Assembly: GCF_030035675.1 (NCBI RefSeq)
Contig: NC_084480.1
Span: forward strand, 287,146,394-287,210,393
Origin: Rhineura floridana
Taxonomy: Eukaryota > Chordata > Lepidosauria > Squamata > Rhineuridae
Direction of reading: 5' to 3'
DNA: 64,000 nucleotides
In this document: positions 43,491 through 54,793 of the stretch, one piece after another
How the letters are laid out: each line of letters opens with the position of its first letter
Position numbering within the stretch: position 1 is the first letter of the stretch
Notes under the pieces: model-generated
Database searches by the model: none
Told to the model about the DNA's origin: nothing
Seen by the model: the letters and a program-made list of their open reading frames with translations, nothing else
Position numbers and translations under genes: made by a program

Positions 43491-44779
43491 TAATAAAATC
43501 TACTTTTAAAAAGAAAGATATTTTTCCTTACCATATTATTACAGTCCCTGTAATAATAGTTGAGGGGGAAAAGGTTTGTATGCTCTGAAGACCTTTTAAG
43601 GCTTGTCCAAATATACAGCACAGCTATGCCACTGACTCCTTTCGTGCCTTACTATTGTTCCAAGCATCCACATAACCACTGAAGGCGCTAAGTGGTAAAG
43701 TAAGGTAATTTGTTGGTAGATAATACTCATAGCCACAACATGTGGCAACAGGTGGATTTTTCACCAACTCTGCCAAGACTATCCAGCTGTCTGAATACTC
43801 ACCTGCCCTGATCCAATGTCTCTATAGCACATGCAATGATCTTCTGCACAAGCATGGACCTTCACACAACTTTCAGTTCTGTGCTGGAAAATACTGCATG
43901 CGTCCAATCGCATTGCATGGGCATAGCATTTCCCAACATTGAAGTGTATATCCTATACACTAATACAAAACAGCACCTCCACACACAAGAGGGAGGTATC
44001 AGCAGGCTTGGTATAGTCCCAATGTTTGCCAAAGTCCATGCACACACACAATTTGCCTTCACAGAGAAGGGTATGCTTGGCTGGCTAGAACACTGAACAA
44101 AAGCAGTCCACACTGCAATATTTTGTTGCAGGTCCCACTTGTCTACTTCAAATGCTTAGAAGAGGCTCATATATAGATGCGTTCAGTTAATGGTAAGATG
44201 GGTCCTGAAAACAGAGTAAAACCCTCATATTTAATAAGTTTTCAAATCTTATAATTCCACGATGAGCCTATAAATTGATTTTAAGAGTGCATCATCTCTT
44301 AGTGTTGAATATTTGCGGTCAGCCACACAAGGGCTCCTTGTTCCCTACAGCTGGATGTCTCTCATTAAGAACCACACGGTAGTCATCACAGAAGAATTCA
44401 ACATCTTTGATATAGTTGTGTGAGTCTTATGCAAACAACGTGAGGCAATTTTTGTGCACAAAATGTGAAAATAAGCTTCAGGCCCTGTAGTCTATCAGGC
44501 ACATACTTATTCAGAGTCAGCTCTGCTGGAGGAACAATATTTGTGGCAGAAAAAGAATAAAGCTCCACAGTGGATTGCAGTGACATTCTCAGCAGAGATA
44601 AAGCAATGGTCACTAGCCCATCAGTCACTGCAAGCTGAATTAGGCCTCCTCAAATTCAGCAAGCCTGCCAGCTCAAGTAAAAATGAATGACTATGTTAGC
44701 AAGAAACACGGGAGCTCTCTTACTATGACGTGGAGGAGAGAGTATAAGCAGAAAATACAAGCAGGACAAAACTGCACTG
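43491..44779. other. RGS22 intron, unassigned
   Basis: A segment 'agagggaggtatcagcaggc' at 43989 recurs at 60468 with one change, so a dispersed repeat is likely. No gene. Confidence 0.4.
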
Positions 44780-45005
44780 AGATTCTGCTATGGGAAACTC
44801 AGTGGTAGAGCATCTGCCTTGCAACCAGAAAGTCCCAGGTTCAATCTCCGGCATTGCCAGGTAAAGGTGGGAGAGACCGCTGCCTAAAACGCTAGAGAAC
44901 CCCTGCCAGTCAATGCAGCCAATACTGAGCTAGATGGACCAACAGTCTGACACGGTATGATAGTCAATGGTCTGACTCAGTGTAAGGCAACTTCCTGTGT
45001 TCCTG
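44780..45005 (+). mobile_element. tRNA-derived SINE (second family)
   Basis: 'aactcagtggtagagcatct' is an A-box region and 'ggttcaatctc' a B box. The body follows: 'actgagctagatggaccaac' and 'ggtctgactcagtgtaaggc'. It ends at 'cttcctgtgttcctg'. Confidence 0.88.
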
Positions 45006-45229
45006 TGTATGGCCACATCAGAACTGAGCTGTAAACAGCCTTCAATTAGGAACCAGGAACTATGAGCTGAGCTAGGAGTCAAAGCCAGAGAATAAGCTGG
45101 GAGCCGTAGCCAAATAGCCCTTGGAAGCCAGAACCAGCAAGGACAGTTGGTGCTTGTGGAGAAAGGCTATATATGTGTGTGTTTGTTTTTTAGAAAGTAT
45201 TATATGACCTCCGTGACTGCCATGAGGGC

Positions 45230-45794
45230 TTGTTTTAGTACATTGTTGCAAGCCCGCTTGGCAGTGGTTGCTTGGTGACAGGTTCTGAGAGAGATACAAT
45301 CACTTTAAGACTAGATGGCGCCTGATCAGGTAAATTCTTTCCGATTGACTGAAGGTTCCAGGCAGTAGGGAGTTCTGACAGTTAGCAGTTAGAAATAGCA
45401 GTTGGTGTCGGTGAGAGCTGTAGTTGGTGAGAGTTAGGGTGAGGAGCTGGTTGGTGAAAATAGCTGAGGGAAGGACTGAGGCCTATATGTCATTACCCAG
45501 GGTGTCATTAACAGTGGTCTGGTGAAGATCAGAACGGAGCCAGTGTGACCGAGTGAGTTTGAGGGGCTGCCCTGAAGAAAGGTCTTGCTAGAGGGAAGTG
45601 ACACAAGTAGAGGTATAACACTGGCTAAACTGTCCCACAGGCAGGAGCACAATCAGAGGAGCTTTGGGGCACAGAGAAAGAGTGGTCCCAGTAGCTGGAC
45701 TGGGCTGTGGAAGCAATTGGCCTGGGTAGAGGTTTAGGGAAATTGGCCTGTGGAGAGAGCCACTTGGGGGCTGGTGTCATCAACAGTGTTTCTG
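45230..45794 (+). mobile_element. Possible fossil LTR, left part
   Basis: This block, starting about 45230 and continuing beyond the Bov-B at 48791-48985, may be an old LTR. The right part has a polyadenylation-type signal (ctttaataaacc) and is followed by a 'ttggtggcagtga' stretch resembling a post-LTR region. Only one end is visible and no partner LTR was found. It would be old and broken. Confidence 0.3.
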
Positions 45795-45805
45795 GAGACT
45801 TTAGT

Positions 45806-48779
45806 TGGTGGTGGTAGTTGTTGTTGTTATGTGCCTTCAAGTTGATTACGACTTATGGCGACCCTATGAATCAGCGACCTCCAATAGCATCTTTCGTGAA
45901 CCACCCTGTTCAGATCTTGTAAGTTCAGGTCTGTAGGTTCTTTTATGGAATCAATCCATCTCCAATTATTTGTCTTTTTCACAGTCCATGGTATGCGCAA
46001 AGCTCTCATCCAACACCGCATTTCAAATGAGTTGATTTTTCTCTTATCTGTTTTTTTCACTGTCCAACTTTCACATCCATACGCAGAGATCGGGAATACC
46101 ATGGTCGGAATGATCCTGAATATAGTGTTCAGTGATACATCTTTGCATTTGAGAACTTTTTCTAGCTCTCCCATAGCCGCCCTCCCCACCCCTAGCCTTT
46201 TCTTGACTATTGTCTCCATTTTGGTTAATGATTGTGCCAAGATATTAATAATCCTTGACAAGTTCAATGTCCTCATTGTCAACTTTAAAGGTACATAAAT
46301 CTTCTGTTGTCACTACTTTAGTCTTCTTGACGTTCAGCTGTAGTCCTGCTTTTGTGCTTTCCTCTTTAACTTTCATCAGCATTCTTTTCAAATCATTACT
46401 GGTTTCTGCTAAGAGTATGGTATCATCTGCATATCTTAAATTATTGATATTTCTCCCTCCAATTTTCACACCTCCTTCTTCTTGGTCCAATCCTGCTTTC
46501 TGTATGATATGTTCTGCATATAGATTAAACAGGTAGGGTGATAAAATACACCCCTGTCTCACACCCTTTCCGATGGGGAACCAATAGTTTTCTCCATATT
46601 GTGTCCTTACAGTAGCCTCTTGTCCAGAGTATAGGTTGCGCATCAGGACAATCAGATGCTGTGGCACCCCCATTTCTTTTAAAGCATTCCATAGTTTTTC
46701 ATGATCTACGCAGTCAGAGGCTTTGCTGTAATCTATAAAGCACAGGGTGATTTCCTTCTGAAATTCCTTGGTTTGTTCCATTATTCAATGTATGTTTGCG
46801 ATATGATCTCTGGTGCCTCTTTCCTTTCTAAATCTAGCTTGGACGTCTGGCATTTCTCGCTCCATATATGGTAACGGCCTTTGTTGTAGAATCTTGAGCA
46901 TTACTTTACTTGCATGGGATATTAAGGCAATAGTTCAATAATTACTGCATTCCCTGGGATCTCCTTTCTTTGGAATAGGGATGTATATGGAATGCTTCCA
47001 GTCTGTGGGCCATTGTTTAGTTTTCCATATTTGTTGACAATTTTTTGTCAAAATTTGGACAGATTCAGTCTCAGAAGCTTGTAGCATCTATTGGTATGCC
47101 ATCTGTTCCTGGTGATTTGTTTCTTCCAAGTATTTTAAGAGCAGCTTTCACCTCACATTCTAAAAGTTCTGGTTCTTCATCATATGGTTCCTTCATGAAC
47201 GAATCTGTCATCCTTGCATCTCTTTTGTAGAGTTCTTCAGTGTATTGCTTCCATCTTCCTTTTATTTCATCTTGGTCAGTCAGCGTGTCCCCCTGTTGAT
47301 CAACATCCCTACCCTTGGTTTAAATTTCCATTTAATTTCTCTAATCTTTGGAATAGGACTCTTGTTCTACCCTTTTTGTTGTCCTATTTCTATACAATAA
47401 CCATTGTAATCGTTCTCTTTGTCCCTACGTACAAGTCGCTGTATTGTTGCATTTAGGGTTCTGACCGTGTTTCTATCTCCTTTTGCTTTTGCTTTCCTTC
47501 TCTCTTTAACCATTTTAAGAGTTTCTTCAGTCATCCATTGACATCTTTCTTTTTAACTAGAGGTATTTTTTTTTGCATTCTTCCCTGATAATATCTCTGA
47601 CTTCACCCCATAGTTCTTCTGGCTCTCTGTCAACTAAGTTTGAAGCCTCAAATCTGTTCCTTATTTGATCTTTATATACTTCTGGGATGTTATTTAAATT
47701 ATATTTTGGCATTATGATTGCTTTGTTGTTCTTCTTTAGCTTTACTCTGATTTTCGATATGACCAGTTCATGATCTGTACCACAATCTGCTCCTGCTCTT
47801 GTTTTCACAGAAAGTATGGAACTTCTCCATCTTCTGTTACCAATTATATAATCAATTTGATTCCTATATTGACCATTTGGTGATGTCCATGTGTACAGTC
47901 ATCTTTTCTGTTGCTCAAAAAATGTGTTTGTGAGAAACAAATTATTGGCTTCACAGAATTCGATGTGTCTTTCTCCTGCTTCATTTCTATCTCCTTAGCC
48001 CCATTTCCCCACAATTCCCCATTTCCCCATAATTCTCTGTTCCCTACTTTGCATTCCAGTCCCCCATGATTATCAGCACATCTTGTTTTGGTGTGTGACC
48101 AATTTCTTCCTGTACTTCTCCGTAAAATCCCTCCAATTCCTCCTCTTCTGCATTTGCCATTGGAGCGTAGACTTGGATGATGGTTATGTTAATAGGTTTC
48201 CCATTTAATCTCATTGATATCACTCATTCAGACCTTGCGTTATAGCTCTTAATTGTTTTTGCTACATCACTTCTCATTATTAAAGCAACCCTGTTTCTTC
48301 TTAATTTCTTGTTTCCTGCATAAAATATTTTGTAGTTGCCTGATTGAATATGTCCCATTCCTGTCAATTTTCATTCACTCAAGTCAAGTATTGTAATGTT
48401 GATACGTCCAATTTCTTGCTTGACAATTTCTATTTTTCCTTGGTTCATGCTTCTTACATTCCATGTCCCTATTCTGTGCGTCGTACAACTCTGGACTCTC
48501 CTTTTGCATCTGTGCGCATTAACCTCTGGGCTTTCTTTCGGCTTTGGCCCAGCTGCATCATTAGTCACAGCGCTACTTGTCCTTGTCCTTTGTTCTTTCC
48601 CAGTAGCTCAGTGAGTGCCTTCTGACCTGGGGGTCTCATCTTCCAGCACTATCTTGTGTTGCATTTTGGATACTCTGTTCATAGGGGTTTTGTGGTAAGA
48701 GGTATTCAGAGGTGGTTTACCATTGCCTTCCTCTGAGTTTGGATGTATCTTAGTCTGATGTCTCAGCTTTGACCATTCC
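45806..48779 (-). mobile_element. Bov-B (RTE clade) LINE, near full length, broken
   Basis: 2974 bp with a perfect 11-bp duplication gagactttagt (45795-45805, 48780-48790). It has a single ORF2: the endonuclease start RIGTWNVRSMNQGKIEIV (about 48490), the EN end/linker GADCGTDHELVISKIRVKLK (about 47770), and RT with KASDCVDHEKLWNALKEMG, KGVRQGCILSPYLFNLYAEH and NNLRYADDTILLAE. The C-terminus has ISAYGCESWTVKKTD. These are Bov-B motifs. Multiple frameshifts split the ORF. The 3' end has 'ttcaagttgattacgactta' and an (AAC)/(CAC) tail. Bov-B is known for horizontal transfer between squamates and ruminants. Confidence 0.95.
46245..46781 (-). pseudogene. Bov-B reverse transcriptase core (longest open piece)
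   Basis: 178 codons carrying the RT palm: LCFIDYSKASDCVDH (first catalytic Asp), GKGVRQGCILSPYLFN and the YADD box (LRYADDTILLAE). A second frame at 45827-46282 carries the C-terminal region ISAYGCESWTVKK and FEMRCWMRALRIPWT. The catalytic motifs are intact but the frame is broken on both sides. Confidence 0.92.
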
Positions 48780-48790
48780 GAGACTTTAGT

Positions 48791-49079
48791 ACTTGTCAGC
48801 AAACACCTATAAAGTCACAAAATAAGTAACCCTGTTCCCTTTTGTAAGTAATATCCCTTTAATAAACCTACAATATAGTTCAAGATTTATACTGTCTCTC
48901 AGAAGTGGTGTTCTCTCATCCCTACAGCCTTCCATACACACTACTAGGAGGGTTTAACAAGTATTCCTTGTATATTAGTATTGGTGGCAGTGAAAAGTTA
49001 AGGAGGCCTGTTTCTATGAGCAGTGAGGCTGAGGAACCGGGGAATCCCTAACAGTGCTTATGAAATGTCCCACCCTGAA
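48791..49079. mobile_element. Possible fossil LTR, right part, and short unassigned stretch
   Basis: See the entry at 45230. The block ends near 48985. The duplicated words 'gaagctctgaacagagaa' at 49070-49105 mark the boundary with the CR1 copy. Confidence 0.25.
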
Positions 49080-51200
49080 CAGAGAAGCTCTGAACAGAGA
49101 AGGAAGCTCTTAGAGGCAAAAAGTCTTCCTTCAGAAAATGGAAGTCTTGTCCGAATGAAGAAAATAAAAAAGAACACAAACTCAGGCAAAAGAAATGCAA
49201 GAAGACAATAAGGGATGCTAAAAAAGAATTTGAGGAGCACATTGCTAAGAACATAAAAACCAACAACAAAAAATTCTATAAATACATTCAAAGCAGGAGA
49301 CCATCTAGGGAGGCGATTGGACCCTGGGATGACAAGGGAGTCAAAGGTGTACTAAAGAACAATAAGGAGATTGCAGAGAAGCTAAATGAATTCTTTGCAT
49401 CTGTCTTCACAGTGGAAGACATAGGGCAGATCCCTGAACCTGAACTAACATTTGCAGGAAGGGATTCTGAGGAACTGAGACAAATAGTGGTAACGAGAGA
49501 GGAAGTTCTAGGCTTAATGGACAATATAAAAACTGACAAATCACTGGGCCCGGATGGCATCCACCCAAGAGTTCTCAAAGAACTCAAATGTGAAATTGCT
49601 GATCTGCTAACTAAAATATGTAACTTGTCCCTCGGGTCCTCCTCCGTGCCTGAGGACTGGAAAGTGGTAAATGTAACGCCAATATTCAAAAAGGGATCGA
49701 GGGGGGATCCCGGAAATTACAGGCCAGTTAGCTTAACTCCTCTTCCTGGAAAACTGGTAGAAAGTATTATTAAAGCTAGATTAACTAAGCACATAGAAGA
49801 ACAAGCCTTGCTGAAGCAGAGCCAGCATGGCTTCTGCAAGGGAAAGTCCTGTCTCAGTAACCTATTAGAATTCTTTGAGAGTGTCAACAAGCATATAGAT
49901 AGAGGTGATCCAATGGACATAGTGTACTTAGACTTTCAAAAAGCGTTTGACAAGGTACCTCACCAAAGACTTCTGAGGAAGCTTAGCAGTCATGGAATAA
50001 GAGGAGAGGTCCTCTTGTGGATAAGGAATTGGTTAAGAAGCAGAAAGCAGAGAGTAGGAATAAACGGACAGTTCTCCCAATGGAGGGCTGTAGAAAGTGG
50101 AGTCCCTCAAGGATCAGTATTGGGACCTATACTTTTCAACTTGTTCATTAATGACCTAGAATTAGGAGTGAGCAGTGAAGTGGCCAAGTTTGCTGACGAC
50201 ACTAAATTGTTCAGGGTTGTTAAAACAAAAAGGGATTGCGAAGAGCTCCAAAAAGACCTCTCCAAACATGAGTGAATGGGCAGAAAAATGGCAAATGCAA
50301 TTCAATATAAACAAGTGTAAAAGTATCCATATTGGAGCAAAAAATCTGAATTTCACATATACGCTCATGGGGTCTGAACGACCAGGAGAGAAACCTCGGG
50401 GTTGTAGTGGACAGCACGATGAAAATGTCGACCCAGTATGCGGCAGCTGTGAAAAAGGCAAATTCCATGCTAGGGATAATTAGGAAAGGTATTGAAAATA
50501 AAACAGCCGATATCATCATGCCGTTGTATAAATCTACGGTGCGGCCGCATTTGGAATACTATGTACAGTTCTGGTCGCCTCATCTCAAAAAGGATATTCT
50601 AGAGTTGGAAAAGGTTCAGAAGAGGGCAACCAGAATGATCAAGGGGATGGAGCGACTCCCTTACGAGGAAAGGTTGCAGCATTTGGGGCTTTTTAGTTTA
50701 GAGAAAAGGCGGGTCAGAGGAGACATGATAGAAGTGTATAAAATTATGCATGGCATTGAGAAAGTGGATAGAGAAAAGTTCTTCTCCCTCTCTCATAATA
50801 CTAGAACTCGTGGACATTCAAAGAAGCTGAATGTTGGAAGATTCAGGACAGACAAAAGGAAGTACTTCTTTACTCAGCGCATAGTTAAACTATGGAATTT
50901 GCTCCCACAAGATGCAGTAATGGCCACCAGCTTGGATGGCTTTAAAAGAAGATTAGACAAATTCATGGAGGACAGGGCTATCAATGGCTACTAGCCGTGA
51001 TGGCTGTGCTCTGCCACCCTAGTCAGAGGCAGCATGCTTCTGAAAACCAGTTGCTGGAGCCTCAGGGGGGGAGAGTGTTCTTTCACTCAGGTCCTGCTTG
51101 CGGGCTTCCCCCAGGCACCTAGTTGGCCACTGTGAGAACAGGATGCTGGACTAGATGGGCCACTGGCCTGATCCAGCAGGCTCTTCTTATGTTCTTATTT
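49080..51200 (+). mobile_element. CR1 LINE, 5'-truncated
   Basis: ORF2 from the EN-RT linker (NIKTNNKKFYKYIQSRRPS) through RT: GPDGIHPRVLKELK, VTPIFKKGSRGDPGNYRPVS, YLDFQKAFDKVPH, GVPQGSVLGPILFN and FADDTKLF, then the C-terminal ATRMIKGMERLPYEERLQHL and VKLWNLLPQDAVMA, ending at TAG 50992-50994. Frameshifts occur at about 50260 and 50385. The roughly 200-bp UTR ends 'ctcttcttatgttctta', the CR1 octamer-type terminus. Order and motifs match CR1 proteins, distinct from the L2 copies (FADD rather than YADD). Confidence 0.95.
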
Positions 51201-51453
51201 TGCTATGACAATTGATTATTAATTATTATTTTCTAGCCCTTGCTGATGAGGAGAACCAATGGCTAGACTGGGTGGATGGAGTCATTGTAGCACCCAGGAA
51301 TCTTACTCTAATTCCTAGGAAGATGGTCCAACCTGTTGACCTGGTGGCAGTTCACCATATAGGACTTTTCTGCACAGAGAAAGCCATGGATTCCTGGTTT
51401 AAGTTACTGATCAGCAGCTCCTGACTGTCAGCAATGGCAGCCCTAATACAATA

Positions 51454-51494
<41 letters not shown>

Positions 51495-52327
51495 CGTGCG
51501 TGCCTGTGCGCATGCACGTGTATGTTACAGGGCTATTCTGCAGGTGGCAGAGAATATAAGTTGCCACATACACTTCATAATCAAATTAGCTAGGTCAGTG
51601 GGATTGTGAAGACAGCAGACAGCAGGGGACAGAACAGCATTTCTGTATGAGCTCAATTACAATTCCAAATCAGCGGGTTTGGTGATGCTCTGCTTACATC
51701 TCTTCCTCACTTTAAAACTTAGGGCCAAACCAGACATATCACCATCATATAATTAGCCATTTCCTTAATTATTTTTAAAAGCAGGTAGCAGTGCAGGACC
51801 CCCAATCAGGGTAGGTACAAGAGGCGTGAGTTTTAACCCTCTCTCTCTTAATCTGGATTAGGGCCCCACACCTACTATCTGCATTATAAGGAAATATCAA
51901 TTGGAACAAAAGTCTTATAAGATCAGGAGTATCTTATAGGTTTTGCATGCTTCTGCTCCCTTGTGAATTTCCCCTTCCCTTCCATACTTTGCTTTATCCA
52001 TAGCATAGAGTTAGATCTTTGGCTCTAACCTTGGTTAACTCTCTAGCCAAGATTGCTGTCATAATTAGAATATGAAACCAGGGCCTGAAATGGGTTTCAG
52101 ATTCTGATTATTAGGGCACTCCTGCTTAGTGTTTATTGTGATTAGTGCCGATGCAACTGAAATGTTATACCAAAGCTAAAGCAAACCATGGAGAGAGAGG
52201 AATTCACATGTGAAGGTGGAAGAGGTTGGAGCACATGGCATGTCCCTGATCTCCTAAACATGTCAGCACAGGGGAGAATATAGAACAGGACTCCTGTACC
52301 TTGTCAAATTTTTCTATCTGTTAGGAT
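51201..52327. other. RGS22 intron with a (TG)n microsatellite
   Basis: (TG)n then (CG)n at about 51457-51500. Otherwise no feature was recognised. Confidence 0.5.
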
Positions 52328-52330
52328 ACA

Positions 52331-52428
<98 letters not shown>

Positions 52429-52430
52429 TA
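52328..52430. repeat. Compound microsatellite (TAC)n(TAA)n
   Basis: About 22 TAC units followed by about 14 TAA units. The polyserine and polyisoleucine frames here are artefacts. It is followed by the T/A-rich remains of a LINE terminus ('aaaaacactcaaggcaactt'). Confidence 0.95.
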
Positions 52431-52840
52431 TGTTAGACACCATTTAAAAAAACACTCAAGGCAACTTATAACAGATATAAAACAAACAAAATCTATAACA
52501 AAATAATAAAACAAGTAACAATTTATCCATATAACGCCAAGACTGTCCAGCCCTGTAAACATCAACACAACACATGGGCTAAAGCCACACTAGCCTGTCC
52601 CATACTGAATCTGGCAACCTCAAAATGATAAATGATAAATGTTTTCTAATATCCAGGTCTGAAGCAGAGGCTCCTTAACTATCTTGTCCACCTGGTCTGG
52701 GGAGCCATCTACTCTAACAACCCTCAAGAAGTCAAGGGCTCATCCCCAGCTTTCCCCTGGCCCAAAGGAATACTATAGCAGATGTAAATGCCACAGTTTG
52801 TGAGAAAGTGTGTTATTTCCATTCCTTGATAGTCCTGTAC

Positions 52841-53002
52841 CTTATATTTCTGCACCTCCTGCCAGAAGATCACTCCATTCTCCAGTAAATCTCCTTTCAG
52901 AGACACATAGCGTTGAAACTGATAGGCTGTGATTGGATTCAACAAGGCTTTGCGGAAAGTAATTATTTCCCTAGATGAAGAAACCCACTTATTGTCCAAA
53001 AG
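52841..53002 (-). CDS. RGS22: RGS22 exon encoding start of C-terminal RGS domain
   Basis: 54 codons, phase 0 to 0. Acceptor ccttccttttgacag, donor AAG|gtacag. It encodes DNKWVSSSREIITFRKALLN, then FQRYVSLKGDLLENG and FWQEVQKYK. The human protein has SKW.SSS, FRKALLNPVT and FQRFVALKGDLLENGLLFWQ at the corresponding place. These are helices of the RGS fold that contact G-alpha or the domain core. A (GA)n tract (53020-53046) sits just upstream of the acceptor pyrimidine run, in the intron. Confidence 0.95.
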
Positions 53003-53019
53003 CTGTCAAAAGGAAGGTG

Positions 53020-53051
<32 letters not shown>

Positions 53052-54759
53052 ACACTGAGTAAACTCCATTTCACAAAGCAATACCACAAGCATTAGTTAG
53101 GGTGAACTGCCTGATGCTTTTCTTTGCACTGACCCCAGCTTTCAGTAGTTTATTACATGGACACAATAGAACTTGGCACCCATTTTCTTCCTCCCATTCT
53201 TTCATTTGATTTGGGCAACATTTATTTGGAAGGGACAAAGGGGAAAAGGAAATGACTAACAGTGATTTAGAACATATGACTCCATTGTAAGTATGGAAAC
53301 AGCCATCGCTGTTGATTATGGCAACAAACTTCTTTTTCAGAGGGGCTGGAAGCAGTCAGAAATAGAAGGGGAAGAAGCTCAGTTTGAGATCTTGTAGAAA
53401 CAAACAAGAGTTTGCAAGAAGCAGGCAAACCCAACATCTTACAAATCTAAAACTCCCCCTTGACAGCTATCTTCCTAACAAAAGTCGCTTTGAACTCCAT
53501 TGCCACAATTGCCAACGGAAGCTGAACGTTTGTTGTTTCTGGAGTGAAGCTTTACCAATAGTAAAATGTGATTCAATGTCATCAAAACATTTAGGGGATC
53601 TTCACACTGAGAAAATGGGAGCGTGCAAAGCAGGTGTGAACAAGGAGAAAGATAAAAAAGAAAATATCTGGGGATTTTAAAAAAGGCAAAAATGACTGCA
53701 GAATCTAACCCCCCTTCCCCATAGTCCAATGAATCACCTTTAGGTGACTCATCACCACTAACTGCAGTTTGCAGTGCAGATATCACAGCAACTTGTATAC
53801 CATTTAGAGGTTTTACATACAATAAATACAAATTCAGTTAAATAAATACATCAATAAAATAAGTTTGAAAGTGGGACTCTCACAAACACAGACTACCCAT
53901 TCACAATTTCCTTTGCCCTCCAACAGCATCAGCTTTTATAAGACAGGAAACAACTGCTGGGAATAGAAGGCATTTCTCCTCATTTCCAGGCTCTTCTAAT
54001 CTCCCACAAGATCTACCCATCTTTTTAATATACCTGTCTGAGCCCAGCACTTGGGAACTCAGTAGCAGCAAATGAAGTAAGCAGCAGAGATGATGGAGGA
54101 GTTGCAATGGATCACCACTGCAGCTTTAAGTACACACTCTCCATATATATCTTCCAACTTTTTAAGATCTGGCATTGAGACCTTTTTGTTGGTCTTGCCA
54201 TCTCTCTTAGGCTGGTGCTTGGTCACTGCTGGACAAGCTTTTCTGCAACAAGCCCTCCCACTGCAGTATAACAAATGCAGGAGTTTGGTCCTTAAAAACT
54301 GTTCTTTTTAGGCAGATGTTTTGTGTCTAGTTCTCGTTTCATGAAAATCAGCAGTTTGAACTTCTCTTGCTGTTCGTGTGCTTTATTCTTATATGATCTA
54401 ATACTGTATTTTATTTTGTATCCCACTGTAATTAATTAATTAATTAAAATTGTACTTATAGATTGCCCTTTACCAAATAGTGCCATGGCAGGTTTAAAAA
54501 ATCACAATTAAAATAAGTATAATGTACATTAAAATAAAATAAAAACGCAAACACAAGCAACATCAAAACAACAAAAGAGCAGCCAGAATAGCAATCCACA
54601 GCAATAAGTAGGGAAGACATACACTCAACCAAAGGCTTGGGTAAAGAGGCACCCTGGGTGTGAAAAAAGGGAATGCATGTATATGCATGTGTTTGAGTGT
54701 GTGTGTGTGTTTTGCCTTTTAAGATTGCCACCTTATTGTTCCAACAGAACTATTGTGCC

Positions 54760-54760
<1 letters not shown>
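53003..54760. other. Upstream RGS22 intron, mostly unassigned
   Basis: (GA)n at 53020-53046. A 71-codon minus-strand frame at 54059-54274 reads plausible protein-like text (TNKKVSMPDLKKLEDIYGEC) but has no clear splice sites and does not match RGS22 as remembered. A LINE terminus remnant (attaattaattaaaattg) lies near 54428. Confidence 0.35.

Positions 54761-54793
<33 letters not shown>

Larger units (their letters stand above)
33606..53002 (-). other. RGS22: RGS22 gene, 3' part (five exons, four introns)
   Basis: RGS22 is a large multi-RGS-domain protein, mainly testis-expressed in mammals and reported to bind G-alpha-12/13 and G-alpha-11. Five exons on the minus strand, in order 52841-53002, 42823-43002, 38247-38393, 36315-36425 and 33606-33743, have consensus AG acceptors. 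The first four have GT donors. Their lengths (162, 180, 147 and 111) are multiples of three, so all junctions are phase 0. The joined product follows the C-terminal part of human RGS22 as remembered, covering the last RGS-like domain and tail. Upstream exons were not found to 64000 and presumably lie outside. Introns hold the Bov-B, CR1, MITEs and SINE listed separately. Confidence 0.9.

Noticed and set aside
52314-52568. Frame with long Ile and Ser runs
   Set aside because: It is a translation of the (TAC)n(TAA)n microsatellite.
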